Below are positions 1 through 8,884 of a stretch of 64,000 nt of DNA, one piece after another. Made by a program: the position numbers and the translations under genes. The number at the start of each line of letters is the position of its first letter. Position 1 is the stretch's first letter. Source of the stretch: Phytohabitans rumicis (lineage in GTDB: Bacteria; Actinomycetota; Actinomycetes; Mycobacteriales; Micromonosporaceae); NCBI RefSeq assembly GCF_011764445.1, contig NZ_BLPG01000001.1:8077001-8141000 (forward strand), in the 5' to 3' direction. The notes under the pieces were generated by a model. It was given only the letters and a program-made list of their open reading frames with translations. It was not told the DNA's origin and did no database searches.

Positions 1-1
1 G

Positions 2-643
2 CTCATGGAGCAGGCCAAGTCCGCCAACATCCCGGTGATCGCCTTCGACTCCGGTGTGGACAGTGACGTACCGCTGACCACCGCGGCGACCGACAACAAG
101 GCCGCCGCGGGCGAGGCCGCCAAGCACCTGTCCGAGCTGATCGGCGGATCAGGCAAGGTCGCTCTCGTCGTACACGACCAGACCAGCGTCACCGGCCGGG
201 ACCGGCGCGACGGCTTCACCGATTGGATGAAGGCCAACGCGCCCGGCATCCAGGTCCTGCCCGTCCAGTACGGCGGCGGCGACCAGGCCAAGTCCGCCGA
301 CATCACCAAGTCCATCCTGCGCGCCAACCCCGACGTCAAGGGCATCTACGGCGCCAACGAGGGCTCGGCGATCGGCGTGATCAAGGGCATCGAGGAGAGC
401 GGCAAGAAGGGCGTGGTCGTGGTGGGCTTCGACTCCGGCCAGGCCCAGATCGACGCCATCAAGAACGGCACCGAGGCCGGCGCCATCACCCAGAACCCGG
501 TCGGCATGGGAGCCGCCCTGGTCAAGGCCGCGGTGGACGCCCTCAACGGCACCTCGCTCCCGAAGACCATCGACACCGGCTACTTCTGGTACGACAAGAC
601 CAACATCGACTCCCCCGAGATCCAAGCCGTCCTCTACAAGTAG
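2..643 (+). CDS. Sugar-type ABC transporter substrate-binding protein, C-terminal part (5' end outside window)
   Basis: The frame is open from the left edge, so this is the C-terminal roughly 213 residues of a periplasmic-binding protein of the ribose/xylose class (Peripla_BP_4 fold). Visible family features are the IPVIAFDSGVD stretch near the start, GRDRRDGF, the AIGVIKGIEESGKK helix and the VVGFDSGQAQIDAIKNG segment, where GFD precedes the ligand-binding loop. The protein would bind a sugar or sugar-like solute outside the membrane and deliver it to a permease encoded elsewhere. It ends with TAG and is followed by two copies of repeat A. No transporter partner lies downstream; the operon must extend to the left of the window. 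Confidence 0.9.
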   Translation, partial: LMEQAKSANIPVIAFDSGVDSDVPLTTAATDNKAAAGEAAKHLSELIGGSGKVALVVHDQTSVTGRDRRDGFTDWMKANAPGIQVLPVQYGGGDQAKSADITKSILRANPDVKGIYGANEGSAIGVIKGIEESGKKGVVVVGFDSGQAQIDAIKNGTEAGAITQNPVGMGAALVKAAVDALNGTSLPKTIDTGYFWYDKTNIDSPEIQAVLYK

Positions 644-730
644 CGCCCGCCCCTCTCCGCTCGCCGCCAGCGCCCCGGCGCCCGGCTCTCCCGTCGAGGG
701 CTCTCCTCGGGCTCTCCTCGGGCTCTCCCC

Positions 731-813
731 GTCGATCAAGGGCGAACGGCCGTGGTTTGATCTCCGATCCACGACCGTTCGCCCTTGATCGACGCACGAT
801 TCCTTGATCGACG
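731..813. repeat. Palindromic repeat A, copy A1
   Basis: A hairpin with arms of about 22 bases that begin GATCAAGGGCGAACGG and end CCGTTCGCCCTTGATC, around a loop holding TTTGATCTCC, then a short tail ending CCTTGATCGACG. It lies between two convergent genes. The gap 644-1043 holds this copy, copy A2 and nothing else I recognise. Confidence 0.85.
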
Positions 814-888
814 GCGCCCGCGGGCATGCCCGGGGTCCCGCGCCGGAGGCCCGGGTCCAGCCCGGCCCGTCGATCCGGCGCCAGCCTC

Positions 889-990
889 GTCGATCAAGGG
901 AAACACCCGCGATCAAGGGCGAACGGTCGTGGAAAAGAGATCCAACCACGGCCGTTCGCCCTTGATCGACGAGGAAGTCCTTGATCGGCG
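889..990. repeat. Palindromic repeat A, copy A2
   Basis: Same element as A1 with the full nested structure: an outer GTCGATCAAGG / CCTTGATCGGC pair around the main hairpin. The loop here is the AAAAGAGATCCAA variant. It sits in the convergent gap between the sugar-binding protein and the MBL hydrolase. Confidence 0.85.
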
Positions 991-1043
991 CGAGGCGCGA
1001 GGCGCGAGGCGCGCCGCGCGCCGCGCGCCCTCGCGTGGCGGGG

Positions 1044-1870
1044 TCAGGATTGGGTGGGGGTGGGGGAGGGAAGCGGGTGGCGAGGTCCCGCGTCAGGGTT
1101 GGCCAGGCGACCGGGTCGTGGCCGGGGATCACCGGGTAGCCGCGGCGGGCGGCGATCTGCTTCAGGCGGCGGATCTGGGCGACGGTCTCCTCGGGGGTCA
1201 CGCCGATGTACGACCCGATGGCCCGCTCCTCGGCGATGTTCTCGGTCAGGTCGGCGGCGTCGAACGCGAAGACGAACCCGCCGCCGCCCACCGACTTGTC
1301 GAGGTCGACGACGAAGCTCTGGTGCCCGGGGGTGTGCCCCGCGGTCAGCACGGCCGTCACGCCGGGTGCGATCTCGGCGTCGCCGTCGGCGAGGCGCCAG
1401 TCGATGCGCGGGTCGTCGTAGTCGATGCGGGCCATCGCGTTGCGTTCGGGCTCCGGGTGGTTGGACAGGCCGTACGCCAGTTCGGCGCGCTGGGCGTGCA
1501 CGGGTACCCGGCCGGCGAAGTGTTTGAGCCCGCCGGCGTGGTCGACGTGCAGGTGGCTGACGGCTACGGCGTACACCTGGGCGATGTCGATGCCGGCGGC
1601 GGCCAGGGCCTCTTCGAGGGGCTCGCCGGGGCCGGGGAGCACCGGCTGGTAATTCGGGCTGGGGTAGAACCGCCGGCGTAGCGCGGGGTCGCGCAGGAGC
1701 GCCGCGTTGAAGCCGGTGTCGAGCAGCAGCCAGCCACCGTCCACTTCGAGCAGTACGCCAGGCACCGGTTCGCGTACGCGTTCGGTGCGCGGCGCACCGT
1801 GTACGGAGACGGACTTCGGCAGCTCCTCCCAGCCGAGGGTGAGCGGGACGACCCGCCGTACCCCGGTCAT
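1044..1870 (-). CDS. MBL-fold metallo-hydrolase, N-acyl-homoserine-lactonase-like (3' end frame-disturbed)
   Basis: The metallo-beta-lactamase zinc signature SHLHVDHAGG (His106, His108, Asp110, His111) is followed by AGHTPGHQSF and the late VIPGHDP histidine, the layout of the lactonase/glyoxalase-II-like hydrolases of about 270 residues. Substrate unknown. Start: ATG overlaps the upstream gene's TGA as ATGA, so translation is coupled. As printed, the frame runs on without a stop to position 149, through both A repeats and antisense to the sugar-binding gene. One extra base in the C/G runs at 1052-1070 would bring in the TGA at 1044-1046, right after the proline-rich C-terminus, so I take that as the true end. 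It is the last gene of the long leftward catabolic operon. Confidence 0.8.
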
Positions 1871-3314
1871 CGGACCACCGCGCGGCCGTCGGCGCGTACG
1901 TCGCTGGCGGCGTCCAGCGTGCCGCCGCGCAGCCGGGCCACCTGGACGTGGCCCGCGTCGTCGTGCGGCCCGGAGGTGGTGGCGAGGTCGAGGCCGAGCC
2001 GCTCGGCCGTCGCGGAGAACCCGCCCGGCGTGCCGGGTTCGAGCAGCAGGGTCGGGTCGGTGCGGCCGATGTCGCGGGCGCCGATGACCCAGCGCGGGCG
2101 GGACAGCAGCGCCGGGAGGTCGCCGGCCGCCAGTACGTCGGCGGCGACCTGGGCGAGGATCCACGGCTGGGACCGGCCGCCCTGGCAGCCGAGCGCCACC
2201 ACGGCGTCGCCGGCGAGGGCCAGCGCCGGGCAGAGCGTGTGCGGCGGCCGGGAGCCGGGACGCAGCACGCCCGGGTGCGTCTCGTCCAGGCTGAACGCGG
2301 AGCCGCGGTTGTGCAGCACGATCCCGGTGGCCGGGTCGAGGATGCCGGCGCCGAAGCTCTGGTACACGCTCTGGATGAGCGTCACCGCGGTGCCGTCGTC
2401 GCCGACCGCGGTGACCGCGGCGGTGTCGCCCATCGGTCGCGCCAGGGCCGGCGTCGCGGCGGCCGCGACCGTACGCCGCAGCATGAGCGCGTCCACGTCG
2501 ACCGGCCCGGTACGCGGATCGCCGAGCAGCGCGTCCCGGCGTAGTTGAGCCTGCCGCGCGGCGGTCACGAGGTCGGCGGAGCCGAGGATGCCGAGCAGTG
2601 TCGCCCCTTGTGCGGGCGGGGGAGCGGCGTACCAGCGCACACCGTCCACTGTGGTCGACAGTGGCTCGACGACCTCCGCCCGGTGCGTGGCGAAGTCCGT
2701 GATGGACAGTGGGCTGCCGAGCGCGCGCAGCCCGGCCACCAGCCGGTGTGCGAGGTGTCCCTTGTAGAAGGTGCGCCAGTTGGCGGCGATCGCGGTGAGG
2801 GTGTCCGCGAGCGCCGGCTGCACCAGCGGTTCGCCGTCCGCCGGCAGCACCGCCCGCAGGCCGGGGTCGGCGCGGATCGCGTCCCGCCGGGCGGCGATGG
2901 CGCGGCGCAGCCCGGTGCTGGCCGGTACGCCGTCCCGGGCCAGCGCGATGGCCGGCGCGAGCAGATCCGCCAGCGGCAGGCGGGCGCCGAGCCGGGCGAT
3001 CGCGGCCCAGCCGGCCACCACGCCCGGCACGGTCACCGTGTCCGGACCGCCGGCGGGCATCCGGTCGCCGCGTGCCCGCAGCGCTGCCACGTCGGTGCCG
3101 GCCGCCGCCGCGCCGATGGACAGCACCGCCCGGGGCGTCCCGCCCGCGGGCCGCACGATGGCCACCAGGTCGCCGCCGACCGAGCACTGATGGGGGTACG
3201 TCACGGTCAGCGCCGCCGCGGCCGCGAGCGCCGCGTCGAGCGCGTTGCCCCCGCCGCGGCCACCGTCATCCCGGCCGCAACGGCCCCGGAGTGCGGCGCC
3301 GCGAGCGCGATCAT
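1867..3314 (-). CDS. Gamma-glutamyltransferase family protein (frame break near N-terminus)
   Basis: Ntn-hydrolase of the gamma-glutamyltranspeptidase family: GGNALDAALAAAAALTV and PHQCSVGGD at the N-terminal side, and MGDTAAVTAVGDDGTAVT, where the processed family has the nucleophilic Thr. It would cleave or transfer gamma-glutamyl groups. No clear signal peptide is seen, so the protein may be cytoplasmic. The natural start is the ATG at 3314, which forms an ATGA overlap with the cyclase stop and gives the family-like start MIALAAPHSGAVAAGMTV. That frame fails to join the rest because the C run at 3248-3252 is one base short. The uninterrupted frame instead begins at 3414, in sequence that does not resemble the family. 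Its place beside a glutamine-synthetase-like ligase regulon supports a role in removing gamma-glutamyl groups from an intermediate. Confidence 0.8.
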
Positions 3315-4051
3315 GCCAACCCCTGGCGGTGATCAGGGACCAGCTCTCCCGCCGCGCCACGAAACGCCCGAGCCACTCCCTGATCATCGCGGTCGGCGCG
3401 GTCCGCGCGGTCATCGCGGTCGGCGCGGCGGATCAGGATGGCGCGGGCGAAGGAGGCGTCGGCGTCTACCAGCTTGGCGGGGAGGCAGACCAGCTCGTAG
3501 TCGCCGGGGGGCACGCCATCCAGGTCGGCGTTTTCCAGGATGAGCACGCCGGCGCCCAGTAGGGCGTGGTGCGCGTCCCAGGTGTCGGTGTGGGTGTGGC
3601 TCTCGATGGTCAGGTAGTCGATGCCGACCAGCACGACGCCCTGCGCGATCAGCCAGGCGGCGGCCTCGGGGGACAGACCGACCCACGACGGTGCGCGCTC
3701 GATCTGCTTGAGCGGCCCGGCGGAGTTGGCGGTCTTCAGCAGGACCCGGCGGTGCCCGGCTACGCCGGCTGCCTCCAGATCCAACACGGTCACGTCGCCG
3801 GTCACCCCGGTCAGGTCGACCACCAGCGCCGGCCCGACCAGCGTGTGCAGGTCCACCTTGTCGATCGGGGTGGCGCCGTCGACGAAGTGTGCCGGGGCGT
3901 CCACATGGGTGCCGGTGTGCGCGCCGAGCCGCCAGCGGGTCACGTTGGAGGCGTCGCCGTTGGCCAGCGACTCGACGATCTCCACCTCCGGCTTGCGGCC
4001 CCAGTGCAGCATGCCGGGGTGGATCGGGAGCGTGATGTCGTAGATCTCCAT
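3311..4051 (-). CDS. Cyclase family protein (kynurenine-formamidase-like metal hydrolase)
   Basis: The metal-binding motif HTGTHVDAPAHF (His45, His49, Asp51) identifies the cyclase / arylformamidase family (PF04199), which hydrolyses formamides, lactones or isatin-like rings. The core ends near residue 205 at ARAILIR. The tail continues with a short RADRDD-type tandem repeat and then about 24 residues encoded by palindromic repeat C1, an unusual case of a repeat extending a protein. The ATG at 4051 is preferred to the TTG nine bases upstream because GAAGGG lies nine bases before it. Only 13 bases separate it from the creatininase gene, so both belong to one operon. Substrate unknown. Confidence 0.85.
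   Translation of the reverse strand: MEIYDITLPIHPGMLHWGRKPEVEIVESLANGDASNVTRWRLGAHTGTHVDAPAHFVDGATPIDKVDLHTLVGPALVVDLTGVTGDVTVLDLEAAGVAGHRRVLLKTANSAGPLKQIERAPSWVGLSPEAAAWLIAQGVVLVGIDYLTIESHTHTDTWDAHHALLGAGVLILENADLDGVPPGDYELVCLPAKLVDADASFARAILIRRADRDDRADRADRDDQGVARAFRGAAGELVPDHRQGLA
3330..3386. repeat. Palindromic repeat C, copy C1 (inside the cyclase 3' end)
   Basis: A 57-base imperfect palindrome starting TGATCAGGGACC and ending CCCTGATCA. Its reverse complement matches C2 at 40486-40542 over the full length with few differences. Here it lies in the coding frame and supplies the last residues of the cyclase. Confidence 0.8.
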
Positions 4052-4064
4052 AGTGGACAACCCT

Positions 4065-4841
4065 TCAGGGACGGTGCGTCGGCGTCGGCCACGGCTCGCG
4101 TACGGCTGCGGCGACGGCGCGCGCGGTGGTCAGCACGCACCGCTCGAACTCGGCCTTGCCGTGCTCGGCGTTGGCCTCGGACACGTCGCGTCCCCACACG
4201 CCGGTGGAGCTGACCTGGTCCATCCGGTAGTCCCAGAACGAGTCGACGTCCCGGTGCGAGGTGGCCCGGTCCATCCGTACCAGCGAGGGGTGCAGGTGCA
4301 GCATCACCGAGGTCTCGAAGTAGTTGGCGTGCATGAGCGCGCGCCCGTACGTGACGTGCCCGTCGACCTCCGGCCCGGGGTACATCGTCACGTAGCCGAG
4401 CGCCCGCACCCGGCTGTCGCGGTGCCGCACCCGCAGCTTCTCGGCCGACACGTCGAGCGACCCGTTGTTCCAGATGTGCCCGTTGAGCAGCACGAACTGC
4501 CGGATGCCGGAGGCGTGCAGGGAGTCGACGACGTCCTCCACCACGGCGATCAGCGTCTCCGGGCGCAGTGCCACGGTGCCGGCGAAGTCGCCGTGTGAGG
4601 CGGACACGCCGTACGTGAGCGTCGGTACGACCGGCACCCCGGTCAGCGCGGACACCTCCAGCGCGACCGCCTCGCAGATCAGACTGTCCACATTGAGCGG
4701 CAGGTGCGGGCCGTGCTGCTCGGTCGCTCCGACCGGAATGATGACCGCGTCGAGGGCCGCCGCGGCGCTTCCGCTCTCCGGCCAGGTCAGCTCGGCCCAC
4801 CGCACCGGGGTGCCGGTCCCGCCCAGGTCTACTTCGGACAT
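4065..4841 (-). CDS. Creatininase family protein (amidohydrolase)
   Basis: The family hallmark GATEQHGPHLPLNVDS (Glu41, His43, Asp52 as metal ligands) and the NGHIWNNGS loop are both present, and the length of 258 residues is typical. Members open cyclic or linear amides such as creatinine, or act on formamido intermediates in cofactor synthesis; which one applies is not clear, and the operon points to catabolism. The ATG at 4841 is preceded by GAGGTG; an in-frame GTG six bases upstream overlaps the previous stop and is the alternative. Part of the long leftward operon. Confidence 0.88.
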   Translation of the reverse strand: MSEVDLGGTGTPVRWAELTWPESGSAAAALDAVIIPVGATEQHGPHLPLNVDSLICEAVALEVSALTGVPVVPTLTYGVSASHGDFAGTVALRPETLIAVVEDVVDSLHASGIRQFVLLNGHIWNNGSLDVSAEKLRVRHRDSRVRALGYVTMYPGPEVDGHVTYGRALMHANYFETSVMLHLHPSLVRMDRATSHRDVDSFWDYRMDQVSSTGVWGRDVSEANAEHGKAEFERCVLTTARAVAAAVREPWPTPTHRP

Positions 4842-4848
4842 GTCCACC

Positions 4849-5286
4849 TCACCAGATCCGCTGGGACTTCTCGGGCAGCAGGTCGAGCGCCCGTCTCGCC
4901 ACGATTTCGTCAGACGCCGGGCTGGTCAGCCAGATCCGGGCGTCCGGGCTGTAGTCGCTGATCAGTTCCCGGCACACCCCGCACGGCGCGATGACCCGAA
5001 ACCGGTCGGCCGGCTTGACCTGCACCGATACCACGCTGTCGACCCGCAACGGCGTACCCGATGACAGGGCGGCGCCGAGCGCGACGCCCTCCGCGCAGAT
5101 CGAGCTGCGACGGCAGGAGCCTTCCACGTGTACGCCGACGTGGACGCCGCCGTCGGCGGTGCGCAGCGCGGTGGCCACCTCGTGCCGGCCCGCGGTCCAC
5201 ACCCGGCGCAGCAGTTCCTGGGCTCGGGTCAGCAGTTCGGCGTCGGCGGCGGACATGGTGGCGGGCGGCGTCACCGGCGCGATCAT
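4849..5286 (-). CDS. Cytidine-deaminase-like zinc hydrolase
   Basis: A 145-residue protein with the deaminase zinc signature CAE (Cys64, Glu66) and APCGVCREL (Cys102, Cys105), as in cytidine and blasticidin-S deaminases. It would hydrolyse an amino group from a pyrimidine or related ring, releasing ammonia. The ATG overlaps the stop of the upstream amidohydrolase (ATGA), so both are translated as a unit. In this operon, with creatininase, cyclase and amidohydrolase, it may act on a nitrogen heterocycle instead of serving pyrimidine salvage; that is inference from context. Confidence 0.85.
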   Translation of the reverse strand: MIAPVTPPATMSAADAELLTRAQELLRRVWTAGRHEVATALRTADGGVHVGVHVEGSCRRSSICAEGVALGAALSSGTPLRVDSVVSVQVKPADRFRVIAPCGVCRELISDYSPDARIWLTSPASDEIVARRALDLLPEKSQRIW

Positions 5287-6044
5287 GAAAGCCCCAGTAT
5301 GCGGGCCATGTTCCCGCCCTCGACGAGCGCGCGGTCCGAATCGACGGGAATCGCCTTGGCGATCTTCATGCGCTCCAGGTCGAAGTCCGACCCCGGCCAC
5401 TCGCTGCCCATCAGGATCTGCGTCGGCCCCAGCCGGCCGTACGCGCGGCGCACGTCGCTGAGCAGCGTGGCGGACGTCTCCAGGTAGATGTGCGGGTTCC
5501 GCTCGGCCACGATGATCGCCTCGGGGACGTTCCAGACCGCGCCCATGTGCGCGATGATCGTCGGCACTCCCGGGTGGTGCTTGGCGATCTCCTCGATGGC
5601 CAGGGGCGCGCAGAACGCGTCGTCCAGCGCGTTGATCAGCACCGGCAGCCCGTGCTCCGCGCACGCCTCGAACACCGGGTCGAGCAGGCCGTGGTCGGCC
5701 ACGTGGTACCCGTGCAGGCTGGGGTGCAGCTTGAGCCCGGACAGCCCGGCCGCCGCGATCCGGGCGATCTCGTCGAGCGCGTCGTCGGCCTGCGGCATCA
5801 CCTGGCCGAACCCGAAGAGCCGGTCGGGGTACGACTTGACCAGGTCGATGATGAAGTCGTTCTCGATCCGCTGGGCGAGCGAGCAGACCATGGCCATGTC
5901 CACGCCGGCCGCGTCCATCCGGTCCAGGATCCGGCGCGGGTCGAACGGCGCATACGGCGGCGGCGCCTGCCCGGGGCGCGCGCCGGTCAGGTAGTCCGAG
6001 CGCCCCCGCACGTCCTGCGTGGTGTTGTACGCATCGATGATCAC
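5283..6044 (-). CDS. Amidohydrolase family protein lacking the N-terminal HxH motif
   Basis: A 253-residue TIM-barrel hydrolase of the amidohydrolase_2 type, seen in GLSGLKLHPSLHGY, PTIIAHMGA and the late MGSEWPGSDFD loop. The first strand, which normally reads like IDxHxH and binds metal, here reads [11 protein letters not shown], so both histidines are missing and the Asp of the last motif reads EWPGSD. It may therefore work with altered metal dependence or be a non-hydrolytic relative. The GTG start overlaps the TGA of the ATPase gene upstream (GTGA), and the stop overlaps the next ATG, so it is embedded in a coupled operon. Confidence 0.82.
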   Translation of the reverse strand: MIIDAYNTTQDVRGRSDYLTGARPGQAPPPYAPFDPRRILDRMDAAGVDMAMVCSLAQRIENDFIIDLVKSYPDRLFGFGQVMPQADDALDEIARIAAAGLSGLKLHPSLHGYHVADHGLLDPVFEACAEHGLPVLINALDDAFCAPLAIEEIAKHHPGVPTIIAHMGAVWNVPEAIIVAERNPHIYLETSATLLSDVRRAYGRLGPTQILMGSEWPGSDFDLERMKIAKAIPVDSDRALVEGGNMARILGLS

Positions 6045-6997
6045 GTGGTCACCTCTTCGAGTAGCGGCAGATGGCAGCGGACGGAACGGCCGCCGGGCAA
6101 CGGGCGGAGCGGGGGAGGGGAGGTGCGGCAGGTGTCGATCGCGTAGCGGCAGCGGGGGTGGAAGGCGCACCCGGCGGGCGGGTCGGCGGGGTCGGGCGGC
6201 TCGCCGGTGAGCTCGATCCGTTCCCGCGCCGGCGCCCGGCTCACGGTGGGCACACTGGACAGCAGGGCCTCGCTGTACGGGTGCGCGGGCCCGGCGAAGA
6301 ACGCGTCCCGGTCGGCGATCTCGATGATCTGGCCCAGGTACATGACCGCGATCCGGTCCGCGATGTGCCGTACCACGCCTAGGTCGTGCGAGATGAACAG
6401 CATGGTCAGCCCGCGGTCGCGGATCAGGTCGGCGAGCAGGTTGACCACCTGGGCCTGGATCGACACGTCCAGCGCGGAGACCGGCTCGTCGGCCACGACG
6501 AACCGCGGTGACGGCGCCAGGGCGCGCGCGATGCCGACGCGCTGGCGCTGCCCGCCGGAGAACTCGTGCGGCCGCCGCTCGCCCGCCTCCCGGCCCAGCC
6601 CCACCTGGTCCAACAGGTCGTCGACGACCGGCCGGGCCGCCGCTCGCGACATGCCGCGGGCGCGCCGCAGCGGCTCGGCGATGATGTCCGCGACGCGCCG
6701 CCGCGGGTTCAGCGACCCGAACGGGTCCTGGAAGACCATCTGGAGCTCGGCCCGGGTGCGCCGGAACACCGTGCCGGACAGCCGGGTGATGTCCAGGCCG
6801 CGGTAGTGGATCGTCCCGCCGGTCGGCTCGGTCACGCGTACCAGGGCGCGGCCGAGCGTGGACTTGCCGCACCCGGACTCGCCGACCAGGCCGAGCGTCT
6901 CGCCCTCGAGGATCTCCAGGTCGACGTCGCGGACGGCGCGGGTCCGCCCGAAGTCCACGCGCAGCCCGGAGACCTGCAGCAACGGCTGCGCACTCAT
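6041..6997 (-). CDS. Dipeptide/oligopeptide-type ABC transporter ATP-binding protein (DppF-like)
   Basis: 318 residues with Walker [11 protein letters not shown]-loop [13 protein letters not shown], signature [14 protein letters not shown], Walker [12 protein letters not shown] and the C-terminal oligopeptide-transporter cysteine region [14 protein letters not shown]. It energises uptake of the solute bound by the lipoprotein at 10736-12361, as partner of the ATPase at 7098-8078. The ATG overlaps the TGA of a 35-codon mini-frame encoded by repeat F1, so it is reached by translational coupling through that element. Confidence 0.92.
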   Translation of the reverse strand: MSAQPLLQVSGLRVDFGRTRAVRDVDLEILEGETLGLVGESGCGKSTLGRALVRVTEPTGGTIHYRGLDITRLSGTVFRRTRAELQMVFQDPFGSLNPRRRVADIIAEPLRRARGMSRAAARPVVDDLLDQVGLGREAGERRPHEFSGGQRQRVGIARALAPSPRFVVADEPVSALDVSIQAQVVNLLADLIRDRGLTMLFISHDLGVVRHIADRIAVMYLGQIIEIADRDAFFAGPAHPYSEALLSSVPTVSRAPARERIELTGEPPDPADPPAGCAFHPRCRYAIDTCRTSPPPLRPLPGGRSVRCHLPLLEEVTT

Positions 6998-7101
6998 GCT
7001 GTGCCTGCTGATTCGCTCGCTCGCGCGGCGCTGAAGGCGACGTCTTCCCTCGTCGCTGCGCTCCTCAGTCCAGACGCCGCCGCGCCAGCTCGCTCGCTCA
7101 T
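6994..7101 (-). repeat. Repeat F, copy F1, carrying a 35-codon coupling frame between the two ATPase genes
   Basis: The 108-base spacer is itself an open frame: its ATG overlaps the TGA of the upstream ATPase and its TGA overlaps the ATG of the downstream one. The peptide begins [11 protein letters not shown] and ends [10 protein letters not shown]. The DNA is imperfectly palindromic, with GAGCGAGCGA-rich ends. It resembles F2 at 8079-8207 at both ends (MSER at the start, ASE-SG at the end). Confidence 0.6.
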
Positions 7102-8078
7102 GCCGGCACCTCCGCGAGCACGCACGCGTCCAGGTGACCGCTGTCCGCGTACCGCGAACGCAATGGTGGCGGCGCGGCCGCGCACTCGTCGCGGACGAAC
7201 GCGCACCGCGGCGCGAACGCACACCCCGGCGGGCGCCGCACGCCGGTCAGCGGGCTGCCGGCGATCGCCGGCAGCCGCGGCGTCACCGGCCCATCCACCC
7301 GGGGTACGGAGTCGAGCAGCGCCTTCGTGTACGGGTGCCGCGGCTCGAAGAGCACCTCGTCGCGGGTGCCGTGCTCGACGATCCGCCCGGCGTACATGAC
7401 CGCGACCCGGTCGGCGACCTCGGCGACCACCCCGAGGTCGTGGGTGATCAGGATGATCGTGGTGTCGTGCTCGCCCCGCAGGCGCCCCAGCAGCCGCAGC
7501 ACCTGCGCCTGGATCGTCACGTCCAGCGCCGTGGTCGGCTCGTCCGCGATCAGCACGGCCGGGTCGTTGGCCAGGCCGATCGCGATCATCACGCGCTGCC
7601 GCATGCCGCCGGACAGCTGATGGGGGTACGCCCGCGCGGTGCGCGCCGGGTTGGCGATGCCGACCTCGCGCAGCAGTTCCTCGGCCCGCGCCCACGCCTG
7701 GGTGCGCGGCAGCCGCCGGTGGGTGCGGATCATCTCGGCCACCTGGGCGCCCACCCGCTGCGTCGGGTTGAGGGCCGCGAGCGCGTCCTGGAAGACCACG
7801 GCGATGTCCCGGCCGCGCACCTCGCGCAGCTCCTTCTCGCTCGCGGCGACCAGGTCCCGCCCGTCGAAGTGGACCTGCCCGCCGATGTGCGTACGCGGTC
7901 CGCGGTTGAGGCCGACCAGGCTCATGGCGAGCGCCGACTTGCCGGAGCCGGACTCACCGACGAGCGCCAGCACCTCGCCCCGCCGGACGCTCAGGTCGAC
8001 GCCGTCCACGGCCGGCAGCCGCCCGCCCGGCACGTCGAACTCGACCCGCAGGTTCTTGACTTCAAGGACCGGCGTCAC
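7098..8078 (-). CDS. Dipeptide/oligopeptide-type ABC transporter ATP-binding protein (DppD-like)
   Basis: 326 residues with Walker [10 protein letters not shown], signature [16 protein letters not shown], Walker [14 protein letters not shown]-loop ITHDLG and the C-terminal [14 protein letters not shown] motif of peptide/nickel transporter ATPases. It pairs with the DppF-like protein and the two permeases. I chose the GTG at 8078 because the conserved protein starts there (TPVLEVKNL). The frame is open further back to a GTG at 8207 that overlaps the hydrolase stop, which would add 43 residues encoded by repeat F2; this longer product may be what is actually made. Confidence 0.9.
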   Translation of the reverse strand: MTPVLEVKNLRVEFDVPGGRLPAVDGVDLSVRRGEVLALVGESGSGKSALAMSLVGLNRGPRTHIGGQVHFDGRDLVAASEKELREVRGRDIAVVFQDALAALNPTQRVGAQVAEMIRTHRRLPRTQAWARAEELLREVGIANPARTARAYPHQLSGGMRQRVMIAIGLANDPAVLIADEPTTALDVTIQAQVLRLLGRLRGEHDTTIILITHDLGVVAEVADRVAVMYAGRIVEHGTRDEVLFEPRHPYTKALLDSVPRVDGPVTPRLPAIAGSPLTGVRRPPGCAFAPRCAFVRDECAAAPPPLRSRYADSGHLDACVLAEVPA

Positions 8079-8207
8079 AGCGCCTGATGGTTCGCTCGCG
8101 CAGCGGCGCCCTGGAGGCGGCGCCTTCCCAGCCGCGGCGGCGTCCGCGGGAGGCGCGTTTCGTGACGCGGCTGGGAAAGCGCCGCCGGCGCCGCTGCGCT
8201 CACTCAC
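8079..8207 (-). repeat. Repeat F, copy F2, between hydrolase and DppD-like gene
   Basis: A long imperfect hairpin (CGCAGCGGCGCC ... GGCGCCGCTGCG, with inner TTCCCAGCCGCG / CGCGGCTGGGAA arms). It starts with a GTG that overlaps the hydrolase TGA and stays in frame with the ATPase gene. The encoded peptide starts MSERSGAGG and ends ASEPSGA, similar at both ends to the F1 peptide. Confidence 0.6.
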
Positions 8208-8880
8208 AGTGACTCCAGGGCGCGTTCGATGAGCGTGGCCACCAACTCCGGGCGTACCCGGGGGGTGAAGTGGCTTCCCGGCACCTCGACGGTGTCGGCG
8301 CCCATCCGCGCGGCCATGTCCCGCTGGATCTCCGGCCGCAACGTGCGGTCGTCGGCGGCGACCAGGTACCAGCTCGGCAGGGTGCGCCAGGCCGGTACGC
8401 CGGTCGGCTCGGTGAAGATGGCGTTCTCGCTGCGCCGGGACTCGGCGTCCCAGACCGGGCGCTGCTCGGGCCGGACGTCCCAGCCGATCTCCTCCCAGTA
8501 CGCCGCGGTGTGCTCGGACTCCCACTCGCCGTTCGGGCCGCGCCGCATGTACTTGGACACCTCGGCCGGCGGGTACCGCTCGACGATCCCGTTGACCGTC
8601 TCGCCCTCGTCCGGCGCGAACGCGGCCACGTACACCAGGCCCTTGACCGGTGCCGCGCGCCCGACGTTGGTGATGACCGCGCCGCCGTAGGAGTGGCCCA
8701 CCAGCAGCACCGGGCCCCGATGGCGTCCACGATGGACGATGTGTGCGCGACGTCGCCGGCCAGCGAGCGCAGCGGGTTGGTGACCGCGGTGACGGCCCGG
8801 CCGGCGGCGGTGAGCAGCGGCACCACCTCCGTCCAGGTGGCAGGCGTGCCACCGGCACCGTGGACCAGGACGATGTGCAT
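8204..8880 (-). pseudogene. Alpha/beta hydrolase, split by a one-base frameshift
   Basis: The first frame gives MHIVLVHGAGGTPATW (oxyanion HG motif) and leads to IVDAIG. The second frame takes over with LLVGHSYGGAVITNVGR (nucleophile Ser in GHSYGG) and ends with PGSHFTPRVRPELVATL, which carries the catalytic His. The two join if one base is added in the run at 8711-8718, giving IVDAIGGPVLLVGHSYGG. The whole is about 225 residues, typical for the family of small esterases and lactone hydrolases. It sits inside the ABC transporter operon between permease and ATPase genes, suggesting action on the imported compound. More likely a sequence error than true decay. Confidence 0.8.
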
Positions 8881-8884
8881 GCGC

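Noticed and set aside
731-990. A1/A2 as a CRISPR array
   Set aside because: The units are palindromic with paired outer arms, of unequal spacing and scattered across the window, with no unique spacers of fixed length and no cas genes.
149-1043. Extension of the MBL hydrolase antisense to the sugar-binding gene
   Set aside because: The extension runs through two palindromic repeats and an antisense frame of a clear gene. One extra base in the runs at 1052-1070 gives a normal stop at 1044.
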